A DNA stretch of 64,000 bases from assembly GCA_947175195.1 (NCBI GenBank), contig CAMWLQ010000002.1, forward strand, positions 186,001-250,000, read 5' to 3'. Position 1 is the first letter of the stretch. Each line of letters starts with the position of its first letter. Of the stretch, positions 11,519 through 20,500 are shown piece by piece. Below the pieces are notes generated by a model. The model searched no databases. It was not told the origin of the DNA and was given only the letters and a program-made list of their open reading frames with translations. The stretch is from an uncultured Clostridia bacterium (lineage in GTDB: Bacteria > Bacillota > Clostridia > Christensenellales > Pumilibacteraceae). Both the position numbers and the translations under genes were made by a program.

Positions 11519-12020
11519 CGTACACCGCCACTTCCTTTAGCCTATCGCCGTCAACGGTAAGCACATGCTCATTTTCGTCATACTCGACGGCGAGCGCCTT
11601 GATAAACGCGAACGTCATTTCGCCGCGCTCGGTTTTTACGGTAAAAACGTCCGCCGCACCAAACGACTGCACGGACTTGACAGTGCCTATGCTTTGACTG
11701 CCGTCCGCAGTTTTTGCAATCAGCGTAGCGCCGACAACGTCGTCTATAAAGAACTCGCCGTCATCCAACGCCACAGCCGCAGCGCGGTCGATTTGAACAA
11801 GCTTATTACGCAGCATTTCCGCTGCGTTCCTGTCGTCTATGCCAGAAAGCTTTAGGTACACGTCGCCGCCGCTCACGCGCACTGCCGACAGTTTGTACGC
11901 AACGCTATCTATATACACCGCCTTAAGCACGTAAAAGCGCGACGGGTCATTGGTCATTGGTCTAACCTTGACTTCGCCGCGCACGCCTTGCGGTTTTGTG
12001 ATTTGCCCTACGGTAATCAA
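11508..12020 (-). CDS. rimM: Ribosome maturation factor RimM
   Basis: Assists assembly of the 30S head and binds S19. The N-terminal GQITKPQGVRGEVKV is the family signature, and a PRC-barrel second half ends in KEVAVYDED. Length 170 is typical. It lies 3 bp after khpA and overlaps trmD, as in B. subtilis. Confidence 0.94.
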   Translation of the reverse strand: MITVGQITKPQGVRGEVKVRPMTNDPSRFYVLKAVYIDSVAYKLSAVRVSGGDVYLKLSGIDDRNAAEMLRNKLVQIDRAAAVALDDGEFFIDDVVGATLIAKTADGSQSIGTVKSVQSFGAADVFTVKTERGEMTFAFIKALAVEYDENEHVLTVDGDRLKEVAVYDED

Positions 12021-12023
12021 GCG

Positions 12024-12242
12024 CTACTCGTCTATTTCGACAGAACAGTTTCTGCCCTGTTTAGCCGACGCCGCTTTTACCACCGAACGAATGGATTTGA
12101 TAATACGGCCTTGCTTGCCGATAATCTTGCCTATATCGTCCTTGGCTACCTTGACGGTAATAACGTCGCCGTCTTCCTTTACCGACACCTCGTCCTTGTT
12201 ATCGACAAGCGCGGTAACAATGTAGTTTACAAGCTCGGTCAT
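12024..12242 (-). CDS. khpA: KH-domain RNA-binding protein KhpA (YlqC)
   Basis: Seventy-two residues made of a single KH domain with the RNA-binding GxxG loop GKQG (GKIIGKQGRIIKSIRSVV). In Bacillota it pairs with KhpB in RNA binding linked to cell elongation and division. It sits between rpsP (6 bp) and rimM (3 bp), its usual place. Confidence 0.94.
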   Translation of the reverse strand: MTELVNYIVTALVDNKDEVSVKEDGDVITVKVAKDDIGKIIGKQGRIIKSIRSVVKAASAKQGRNCSVEIDE

Positions 12243-12248
12243 TGCGTA

Positions 12249-12539
12249 TTATTCCGCCTTTTTCTTCTTTTCGACCTTGGTCTTTTGCGTGGACTTTTTG
12301 GTTTCCATAGCGCCCGACTTAACAAGCAACGCACGCACGGTATCGGTGGGTTGCGCGCCGTTCTTAATCCACTGCTTAGCCTTTTCCACGTCTACTTTGA
12401 GTCCGTCGTCAAGGTGCGGATCGTAAGTACCGAGAATGTCGATAAACCGTCCGTCACGCGGCGAACGCGAGTCGGCAACGATTATGCGGTAGAACGGGGA
12501 TTTGTGATCGCCCATACGGGTAAGTCTGATTTTAACCAT
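12249..12539 (-). CDS. rpsP: 30S ribosomal protein S16
   Basis: Begins [20 protein letters not shown] followed by [12 protein letters not shown], the S16 hallmark, and has a lysine-rich tail (~15 extra residues). A strong AAGGAG precedes the ATG at 12539. It is the first gene of the rpsP-khpA-rimM-trmD-rbgA-rnhB-yraN group. Confidence 0.97.
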   Translation of the reverse strand: MVKIRLTRMGDHKSPFYRIIVADSRSPRDGRFIDILGTYDPHLDDGLKVDVEKAKQWIKNGAQPTDTVRALLVKSGAMETKKSTQKTKVEKKKKAE

Positions 12540-12579
12540 GATATGTTTTCTCCTTAAAATTGGTTTTTATTGTTGTTTT

Positions 12580-12736
12580 ATCAAGAGGTGCGTCTTATAG
12601 GACGTATTTGAGAGCGCGTAGGCGCGCGCAAGAGAAGGAAGTTCGAGCGCCGACCGATGGGAGTTTAGAACCGCCTAAATGACCGAGGGCTGCGCGATGA
12701 CTGACGAACTATTGCGTGATGCATACGTGCTCGAAA
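12580..12736. repeat. GC-rich structured intergenic element between ffh and rpsP
   Basis: About 160 bases that are more GC-rich than the flanking gaps and carry several self-complementary pieces. GTTCGAGC (near 12631) faces GCTCGAAA (near 12729). An inner TTTAG/CTAAA hairpin has a six-base loop, GCGCG-type arms lie near 12616-12630, and TGCGTC/GACGTA pairs near 12587-12604. No open frame or Shine-Dalgarno-linked start is seen. It could be a dispersed palindromic repeat of the kind found between genes in many Clostridia, or a leader RNA for rpsP. No second copy was noticed in this window. Confidence 0.4.
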
Positions 12737-14080
12737 CTATCTAAATCTACGCTTTTGACGTATAATCTTTTGCGGTTGCGTAGGCATTTTGCCGCTTTGC
12801 GCCGCCTTCATCATTTCGCGTGTTTGGTCGTACTGCTTTAACAGCGCATTCACCTCTTGAACTGTTGTGCCGCTGCCTGCCGCTATGCGCTTGCGGCGCG
12901 ACGCCTTAATCACATCGGGATGAATGCGCTCGTACGGCGTCATGGAAAGAATGATTGCCTTGTACTTGTTTATACGTTCGTCTATCTGCTTGGAATCGAC
13001 GTTGGCTCTACTCATACCGGGTATCATAGCGACAACGTCGTTTATATCGCCCATTTTGGCAAGCGACTTAAATTGCGTCAAAAAGTCCTCTAAGGTGAAC
13101 TTGTTTTCACGCATGCGCTTTTCCATTTTTTTCAGCTCTTCTTCGGACACAGCCTCTTGCGCTTTTTCTATAAGCGACAGTACGTCGCCCATGCCGAGTA
13201 TGCGGGACGCCATGCGGTCGGGATAGAATGGCTCAATATCCGAGGATTTTTCGCCCGTGCCGCAAAACTTGATGGGCTTGCCCGTGACCGAGCGAATCGA
13301 AAGCGCCGCACCGCCTCTTGTATCGCCGTCAAGCTTGGTAAGTATAACGCCCGTAATGTCGAGCTGCTCGTTGAACGTTTTGGCAACGTTGACCGCGTCT
13401 TGACCCGTCATGGAATCTACGGTGAGCAAAATTTCGGTCGGGTTGGTCTTTTGCTTGATTTCTTTGAGCTCGTTCATAAGCTCTTCATTAATGTGCAACC
13501 GACCTGCCGTGTCTATAATAACTGTGTCGTAACCGAGCTTAATCGCCTCATCAACGGCGTGCGCGGCGATTTTTACCGGATTGCCGGTGCCCTGTTCGAA
13601 TACGGGAATATTCACCTTTTTGCCGACAACCTGCAACTGGTTGATAGCCGCGGGACGGTAAACGTCGCACGCCGCAAACATAGGTTTTTTGCCCTGTTTG
13701 GTAAGGTAAGCGCCCAGCTTGCCGCAAAACGTGGTTTTGCCTGCGCCCTGAAGTCCGCACATCATAATGACGGTGGGCGGCTTGGGCGCTACTTCCAGCT
13801 TGGAGTTGGTAGAGCCCATAAGCTCCACAAGCTCCTCATTTACTATTTTTACAACCTGCTGTCCGGGCGTGAGCGATTTCAACACACGCTCGCCTACCGC
13901 CTTTTCGGACACACGCGCAACAAAGTCCTTAACAACGGCATAGTTGACGTCAGCCTCCAACAGCGCAATGCGAATCTCCCGCATAGCTTGTTTTATTTCG
14001 CCTTCGGTCAGCTTGCCGCGCGACGTTATTTTGGAAAAAACGTTGCCTAATTTGTCCGCTAACGATGAGAATAAACCCAT
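12737..14080 (-). CDS. ffh: Signal recognition particle protein Ffh (SRP54)
   Basis: GTPase subunit of SRP, which targets nascent membrane and secreted proteins to FtsY. The N domain is followed by the G domain (GLQGAGKTT P-loop; DTAGRLHIN; TKLDGDTRGG). The M domain has its RNA-binding helix (PDVIKASRRKRIAAGSG). The frame opens at 14119, inside ylxM. The ATG at 14080 (MGLFSSLADKLGNVF) is the family's normal start, giving 447 residues. It follows ylxM by 16 bp. Confidence 0.97.
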   Translation of the reverse strand: MGLFSSLADKLGNVFSKITSRGKLTEGEIKQAMREIRIALLEADVNYAVVKDFVARVSEKAVGERVLKSLTPGQQVVKIVNEELVELMGSTNSKLEVAPKPPTVIMMCGLQGAGKTTFCGKLGAYLTKQGKKPMFAACDVYRPAAINQLQVVGKKVNIPVFEQGTGNPVKIAAHAVDEAIKLGYDTVIIDTAGRLHINEELMNELKEIKQKTNPTEILLTVDSMTGQDAVNVAKTFNEQLDITGVILTKLDGDTRGGAALSIRSVTGKPIKFCGTGEKSSDIEPFYPDRMASRILGMGDVLSLIEKAQEAVSEEELKKMEKRMRENKFTLEDFLTQFKSLAKMGDINDVVAMIPGMSRANVDSKQIDERINKYKAIILSMTPYERIHPDVIKASRRKRIAAGSGTTVQEVNALLKQYDQTREMMKAAQSGKMPTQPQKIIRQKRRFR

Positions 14081-14096
14081 AAATTCACTCTGCCTT

Positions 14097-14423
14097 TTAC
14101 CGCAATATTTCGGTAACAATTTGACGCAGCTCTTGCTTTGCCCGATCTACGTCGGTGTCGATAACGCTTAACGCGCTATCTATTTGCAGTTGGAGCTTGT
14201 CCGAGGTTTCCACTATTTTCAGTTTGGACTCGTACTCCAAAAGCTGCTTTTCCGCTTGTTTAATGCTACACAACGCCGCCTGTCGCGTAATGCCGAGGTT
14301 TTCCGCAATCTCCGCAAGCGACAAGTCGTCGTCGTAGTAATTACGAATAATCTCCAGCCTATGTGCCGTAAGCAGCGCACCGTATGCGTCGCACAGTCTT
14401 GTAATGTTCAAATCCTTACTCAT
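14097..14423 (-). CDS. ylxM: YlxM/p13-like helix-turn-helix protein
   Basis: UPF0122 family. YlxM is known to bind the SRP pathway in streptococci and has a sigma-like HTH. The family core is visible (HRLEIIRNYYDDDLSLAEIA then ENLGITRQAALCSIK), with a 108-residue length. There is no Shine-Dalgarno before the ATG at 14423; instead a perfect 30-bp palindrome lies 5 bp upstream, preceded by a consensus promoter. This suggests direct self-regulation of ylxM-ffh (inference). Confidence 0.93.
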   Translation of the reverse strand: MSKDLNITRLCDAYGALLTAHRLEIIRNYYDDDLSLAEIAENLGITRQAALCSIKQAEKQLLEYESKLKIVETSDKLQLQIDSALSVIDTDVDRAKQELRQIVTEILR

Positions 14424-14428
14424 AACAA

Positions 14429-14458
14429 ACGGTGTAAAGTAAATTTACTTTACACCGT
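14429..14458. promoter_or_regulatory. 30-bp perfect palindrome at the ylxM transcription start (operator candidate)
   Basis: Each 15-bp half reads ACGGTGTAAAGTAAA inward to the centre, with no mismatch. It begins just after the -10 box and covers the predicted start site and almost the whole leader, ending 5 bp before the ylxM ATG. Because transcription would start inside the first arm, a full RNA hairpin cannot form, so a DNA operator is the better reading. Confidence 0.6.
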
Positions 14459-14459
14459 G

Positions 14460-14488
14460 ATTATACTACAAAGATTTAATTATTGCAA
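14460..14488 (-). promoter_or_regulatory. Promoter of ylxM-ffh
   Basis: TTGCAA (14483-14488), a 17-bp spacer, and a perfect TATAAT (14460-14465). The predicted start at about 14452-14454 falls inside the adjacent palindrome. It is the only strong promoter seen between the M48 gene and ylxM. Confidence 0.75.
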
Positions 14489-14509
14489 CTGTTTTAACAA
14501 GATATTTTG

Positions 14510-16570
14510 TTATTTTTCCACTTTAGTTTGTTTAAAGCAATCGTATACAATTACCCCGTTAGCTCGCTTTACGTTGCGCATAAGTCCCATTTTGGGATTA
14601 CACATAACAAACGAAGGTTCGCCGTTGTAAGACTGGATTATATCGTAAATGCTATAATAAATGCTGAAATCTCTATTACTACGTACCGCCGCAGCTCTTG
14701 TCATATCAAAGGCAAACGGATAGCACGCAGTGCCGTCCGGCGCTGTGTATTTGCATACATAAAGCGTTTTTACCGAATTGCCGGTAACTTCATTTATTTT
14801 GGCGGCAAATTGTTCTACTACGGCAATATCCAAATCGCATGGCTGTGTTGCGGAATTCTTTTTAAACTCATTATCCTCTATTTTATCATGCGCCGTTTGC
14901 ACAACGTCGGGGACATTCGCGCGATATTCGGCAATTAGCTTTTCGTTGCCTGTAAGTAATGCATATTCGCCGATAAGACTGTATGCATCCTCGGCATACG
15001 CAGGCTCTTTGGTTGCGTTTTTGAAACATTCGACACACCTATCGTCATGCCGCCTTTTGTACACATAGCCCTTGGCAAAATTTGCGGCGGGCGCACGGTC
15101 GCCGTCGGCAATCATTCTATCCGCCAAGGTGATAGTGCGGTCGTCATCTATTCCCAACAATGCCCAAAGCGTTTCTTCACGCGCGGCGCCGTGCAAATCC
15201 TGTCCGCTCGTTTCCGCGCTGTCAAGATTATTAATGGCCGCCTTGCGTTTTATATATGCTTGTTCTCTTTGTTCGGCATAATTATCCCGAGTCATTCGGT
15301 CAATGTATGCGTTGGCATGCTCTATTATACGCTGTTGCTCAACAACGTACATAGGATCGGACTCCGTTGCACTATCGTTGCAATCATGCACATCACACCC
15401 AAAGTTTTGTATGCGCATTCGGGCGGTCGGATGAGAATCCACTTGCGCAGGCAGCTCCATATTAAGCTCGTCGCGCCAAATATTACCGTACTTTTTGCGG
15501 TACTCCAAATATGTATTATAGTCAATCGTAGCATAATCGCTATGCGGTGTTTCCGACTCGAAAAAGTAATATTCCAATTCCGGCACCGGCATTTTGTAGT
15601 ATTTTGCTATCATTTCCGTCTTGGCAATAGCATCGGCAAAGCTGCCGTTTCCATCCAAACGCCGCACAAGCTCGTCCGCCGCCTGTTCCTTGCCAATTGT
15701 AGAAAACGTCTTGTAGAATTCGATATTCAACCAAACGGCTTGCGCAATGCTTTTAAAAATTAACCAGTGCGACAACAACGTTACCGTATTGACCGCATTA
15801 AAATCCCAACGCGCCTCTATACGCTCAAGCCTTTTGGCGCGGCTGACATCCGCATTAACTATGTGCGCAAACTCGTGCAACATAACCGCATACAGTTCGC
15901 TGCAAGTAAACAAAGCCGCCTCCTTGTACCCTATCGTTATGTATGCCGTGCCGCGGTGAGCGTTTACGGAAACGCCGTTCCCCACCAAAAAAAGCTTAAT
16001 TTTTCCGTTGTAACCGACGGCCGCCGCAGCGCGCTCCGCCGTTTTGCGCATAAGCGGAAAATCATTATCGGTCAGCTCAACCTCCAGCTGATTAAAATCG
16101 TTAGCGATTGGCTTAAACAGTATATCAAATACACATCCAAACAAATAAACAAAAACCAGCAACAATGCTATTGACCCATCCAACCCGACATTAGCCTTGC
16201 CACTTGCAAACGCACACAAGCAAACCAATGCAAAAACCAGCGCGAGATAAAAATACGCAAGCACAACAATACGCACTGTCTTTTTACGTATACTGCCTAT
16301 GTCGCCTTGCGCCTTAATACGAATATCATTAAAATAATCGTAATAATCGCGCGCTTTCATTTTTTTGAATTTGCGCGACAGCATAAAACCGGCAACAACA
16401 TTTATAACACACAGTAATCCGATTACTCCGAGCGAACATGCCAAAACGATATTCCACAAGTCATTATTATCGGTAGTAATAAACCCTATCGCCCAAAAAG
16501 CCATGCAAAATACGGCTGCAATAACAAATATGGCTATATTATATAAAATATCCTTAGATTTTTTACTCAT
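14510..16570 (-). CDS. M48-family membrane metallopeptidase with helical-repeat C terminus
   Basis: The zinc motif is HEFAH in YAVMLHEFAHIVNADV, followed by a downstream glutamate in GKEQAADELVRRLDG, as in M48 (HtpX/Ste24-like) peptidases. Two membrane segments lie in the first ~75 residues and two more at about 110-160, placing the peptidase domain in the cytoplasm or at the membrane face. The C-terminal ~250 residues are helical with a TPR-like look (ANFAKGYVYKRRHDDRCVEC). ATG 16570 is chosen for its AGGGGA site, giving 686 residues. It sits between ftsY and ylxM-ffh, where no gene is expected. Substrate unknown. Confidence 0.85.
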   Translation of the reverse strand: MSKKSKDILYNIAIFVIAAVFCMAFWAIGFITTDNNDLWNIVLACSLGVIGLLCVINVVAGFMLSRKFKKMKARDYYDYFNDIRIKAQGDIGSIRKKTVRIVVLAYFYLALVFALVCLCAFASGKANVGLDGSIALLLVFVYLFGCVFDILFKPIANDFNQLEVELTDNDFPLMRKTAERAAAAVGYNGKIKLFLVGNGVSVNAHRGTAYITIGYKEAALFTCSELYAVMLHEFAHIVNADVSRAKRLERIEARWDFNAVNTVTLLSHWLIFKSIAQAVWLNIEFYKTFSTIGKEQAADELVRRLDGNGSFADAIAKTEMIAKYYKMPVPELEYYFFESETPHSDYATIDYNTYLEYRKKYGNIWRDELNMELPAQVDSHPTARMRIQNFGCDVHDCNDSATESDPMYVVEQQRIIEHANAYIDRMTRDNYAEQREQAYIKRKAAINNLDSAETSGQDLHGAAREETLWALLGIDDDRTITLADRMIADGDRAPAANFAKGYVYKRRHDDRCVECFKNATKEPAYAEDAYSLIGEYALLTGNEKLIAEYRANVPDVVQTAHDKIEDNEFKKNSATQPCDLDIAVVEQFAAKINEVTGNSVKTLYVCKYTAPDGTACYPFAFDMTRAAAVRSNRDFSIYYSIYDIIQSYNGEPSFVMCNPKMGLMRNVKRANGVIVYDCFKQTKVEK

Positions 16571-16590
16571 GCCTTGTCCCCTGTAAAATA

Positions 16591-16616
16591 TAAAAATGAC
16601 CGACAAAAGTCAGTCG
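16591..16616 (-). terminator. Rho-independent terminator after ftsY
   Basis: On the minus strand GACTGAC pairs with GTCGGTC (one G-U pair) around a TTTT loop, followed by ATTTTTAT. It lies 22 bp after the ftsY stop and before the M48 start, so it separates smc-ftsY from the protease gene. Confidence 0.7.
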
Positions 16617-16637
16617 TTTTTTAAAATCATCTAAAAA

Positions 16638-17540
16638 TTAATCGCCCATAATGCCAGCAACAAAGTCCGCGGCGTCAAAGTCTTCCAAATCGTCTATACC
16701 CTCGCCCACGCCGACGTACACGACGGGAACGTTAAGCTCACCTGCAATAGCAAGCACAACACCACCCTTTGCCGTACCGTCAAGCTTGGTAAGCACTATT
16801 CCATCAATATCTATCGCCTCGTTAAACAAATCAACTTGCGATATAGCGTTTTGCCCTGTTGTTGCGTCAAGCACGATATAATTGTACACCGTAGCGTCGG
16901 GCAGCTCTCTATCCACAACACGAGCTATTTTTTTAAGCTCTTCCATTAAATTCTTTTTGTTGTGCAATCTACCGGCAGTGTCTACAAGCAACACGTCGCC
17001 TTTTTTGCTCTTTACGCTTTGCGCCGCGTCATACACAACAGCCGCAGGATCGGCGCCTTCCGCATGCTTGATTATGCGCACGCCCGCGCGGTCCGCCCAT
17101 ACTGTGAGCTGGTCGGCAGCAGCCGCGCGGAAGGTATCCGCCGCCGCGATTGTGACTGATTTACCCATCGACTTGAATTTTTTTGCAAGCTTGCCTATAG
17201 CCGTGGTTTTGCCTACGCCGTTTACGCCTGACAACATAATTACAAGCGGATAATCATATTCGGGCTTTTCGTTTTCTTCCAAAAGCTCAACAAGAATATC
17301 CTTTAACAAATCCCTAACGGTCGCAGTATCGCGCACATGTTTTTGGTCGATTTCGTCCTTGAGCCTGTCCATTATTTGCTCGGTTGTTTCGGCGCCTATG
17401 TCCGAAGTCAACAACGTTTCTTCCAGCTCGTCATAAAAATCGTCGGTAAGCACGCCGCCCGTAAACAGCTTGTTAAGCTTGTACGCTATAGCCTCTTTTG
17501 TGCGTTTAAGTCCGTTTTTAATCTTGGAAAACAGTCCCAT
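16638..17540 (-). CDS. ftsY: Signal recognition particle receptor FtsY
   Basis: Membrane-associated GTPase receptor for SRP. NG domain: GVNGVGKTTAIGKLA P-loop, DTFRAAAADQL, DTAGRLHNKKN, TKLDGTAKGG and GVGEGIDDLEDFDAADF. At 300 residues it lacks the acidic A domain of E. coli, as is normal for Bacillota. It follows smc by 16 bp. Confidence 0.97.
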   Translation of the reverse strand: MGLFSKIKNGLKRTKEAIAYKLNKLFTGGVLTDDFYDELEETLLTSDIGAETTEQIMDRLKDEIDQKHVRDTATVRDLLKDILVELLEENEKPEYDYPLVIMLSGVNGVGKTTAIGKLAKKFKSMGKSVTIAAADTFRAAAADQLTVWADRAGVRIIKHAEGADPAAVVYDAAQSVKSKKGDVLLVDTAGRLHNKKNLMEELKKIARVVDRELPDATVYNYIVLDATTGQNAISQVDLFNEAIDIDGIVLTKLDGTAKGGVVLAIAGELNVPVVYVGVGEGIDDLEDFDAADFVAGIMGD

Positions 17541-17556
17541 AATTCACCTTTAACAG

Positions 17557-20500
17557 TTAATCGTTTTTCGCTTTCGTTATAGTTACCGCATTTTGGAGCG
17601 CATCGCTCAAGCGCACCGACACTATAGTAGACACGCCCTCTTCCTCCATAGTTACGCCGTACAAGCAGTCGGCCTCTTCCATAGTCGGTTTTCTGTGCGT
17701 GATGACGATAAACTGAGTAGTAGCCGAAAAACGCTTAATCATAGCGGCAACCCTGCCGACGTTTGCATCGTCGAGCGCCGCCTCTATTTCGTCCAGTATG
17801 CAGAACGGCATAGGACGAAGTTTCATAATAGCAAACATAATAGCTATTGCGGTAAGCGTTTTTTCGCCGCCTGAGAACAGCGATATAGATTGAAGGTTCT
17901 TGGACGGCGGCTGCGCTATAATTTCTATACCGCGAAGGAGCGGATCCTCGTTCTCAGTAAGTTGCAGGTCGGCATTGCCGCCACCAAACAGTTCGCGGAA
18001 AATGTTTTTGAAATTTTCGCGTATTTGCTCAAAGCATTGGTCAAAGTCACGCATCATATTAGAGGACATTTCCTTGATAATGCGTTCCTCGTCGGCAAGG
18101 CTTTTCATCATATCGTCGCGCTGTTCGGAAAGCTTACCAACCTTTTGCGACAGCTCTTGTGCCTCTTCTATTGCGTTTTCGTTGATGCTGCCGAGATTGA
18201 CTATACGGCGGCGCAGCTTGGCAATTTCTATCTCTCCGTTTGCCGCATCGTAGTTTTCTTCCTTATATTCCAAACAGCCTTCATACGCAAGCTCGTAATT
18301 TTCGTAAATCGCGGCTTGCATGTTTTCCATATTGACGTCAACTTGAGCAAGCAAAATTTCCTGCTCATGCTTTTGCTCGGTAAATTGAGAGATTTGGTCG
18401 GTGTATTCCAAACGCGCCTTGTCGCTTTCCGCTGACTTAACGTTGAGGTCGGATTTATGCTGCAACAATGCGTCCAGCTTTGCCTGAATTTCCTGACGGC
18501 GCTTGTCGTTACCGTCCGAATTGCTTATGGAAAGCTCTTTTATTTTTTCGTCGCACTCTTTAACCGCTTGGTTGTTGCGGGTTATGGTCATATTGTTGAT
18601 TTCCAAACGCGACGTAGTGGAAATCGCCTCGCTCTTTAACCGCGCAATTTCGTTTTGCAATGCCTCAACATCTTTTTGCAATGTCACCATTTGCAAGTTC
18701 TTTGCCGCAACGCCGTCACGCAACATATCACGTTCGGCGCGCAATGACTCTAATTCCTTGTTTTTGCGCGCGTTTTCCTCGCTGCGAGCGTCCACGCTCA
18801 TGTCGTCCTGCGTTTGCTCCACTGCGTCGAGATCGGCATTGGTTTCGGCAAGTCGTGCAACAAGCTGTTCAAGCGTGTTCTTGTCGGACGCCAAGCTTTC
18901 ATTAAGCATCTCCAGCTCACTGCGCAGCGCGTTGCTTTGCGCCGTTTTAGCCGCCTCGGCAAGGTCGTAATCGTGAATATCCTCGGTAAGCTCACGCACA
19001 CGCTTGATTAGCGATTCGTTTTTCGCCGTCAAGGTATCGCGTTCGCCTTGCAGTCCGTCTATGCGAGCTTTGAGCGCGTCCGACTGCGTAATAATGTCTT
19101 TGAGCGTGCGCTCGTGCGAAAACACGTTGGACGCGTCGGACTTTTTGCTACCGCCCGTTATTGCACCCTGCGGTGTAACTATATCCCCGTCCAGCGTGAC
19201 AATGCGGAATGCATACCTGCTGTCACGCGCAAGACTGACGGCGGTGTTCATATTATCCACAATTACGGTGCTGCCAAGCAAACCGTTTATGACCGAATCG
19301 AATATCGGATCGTAATCGAGCGCATTGGTCGCAACGCCGAAACAGCCATTTCTATTAAGCAATGGCAGCAGCGCCTTATCGATTGAACGCGGCTTAAAGC
19401 TCGTTATGGGCAAGAATGTAGCCCTACCGTACTTGTTGGCTTTTAGATGCTCGACAAGCAGTTTGGCGTCGTCCTCATCCTTTGTTACTATATTGTTGAC
19501 GGCATTACCAAGCGCCATATCCACGGCAGCCTCGAATCCGTCCTTAACGGTGATAACTTGTCCGATTACGCCTACAACCGCATTTTTTATGCGCTCGTTG
19601 TGCTGTGCGTCCTCAATAAGCTTGCGCACGGCATTGCTATACGCGTCGCGTTGTACGTCTTCCAAAACGCGCTTACGCGACAATAACGCCGAATAGTCCT
19701 GCTTGGCTTGACCGATCTCACCGCCCAGTGTGGCAAGCCGCGCCACTACGTTTGTATTTTCGGCGGAGGTTTCGTCCTTTTGCGAGATAAGTCCGTCACG
19801 CTCGGCACGCAGGGCTTGTAATTCTTCGCCCTTAGCTTTTATGCGTTCCGTTTGCTCTACAATCCTTGCCTCAAAATCGGCAATTCTATTGTTAAGCTCC
19901 TCTATTTGCGCGGAAAGATTAGCGCGCTCGGCGGATAGCTCGCCAACGCTACGGTTGACCGCCGCGCGGCGTTCCATTGCCGCAAGCAAAGCGCGGCGTG
20001 CTGTGTTTATTTTTTCCTGTTCCTCAACTACCAAATCGGAAAGCTTGGTGTATTCGGCGTTGAGCTTGTCGTATTCCTCTTGCGCAAGCTTGAGCGCGTC
20101 CGACTTGCGGCGCAGCTCCTCTTGCCTTTCGGTTGCAGCGGTGGTAAGATTGCCGTAATTATCGTTAAGCGCGGTATTAGCCGCCATAAGCGATCTTGTT
20201 TGCGCACTGAGATGCTCGATTTGCTGTTTGTATAAGTTAATTTGTCCGGAAATCTTTTCCTTATCGACAGTCAAATTTGTGAGTGCGGTGTGATACTTAT
20301 CAAGCTGAGAGTCAATGGTTTGCAGCTCAGCCATTGCGGAATTGTAGCTTTCGGTCGCATCGGCGTAGGCGCGCTGCTTTTCCTTTATTTGCGCGTCAAT
20401 TCCCGCAATAACTGCCGACAACTGGTCCTTTGTGCCCGACGCAGTTTCGTAGCGGTTGATATAAAGGTTAATCTCGTGATGCTTTAATCTTTCTTTTATA

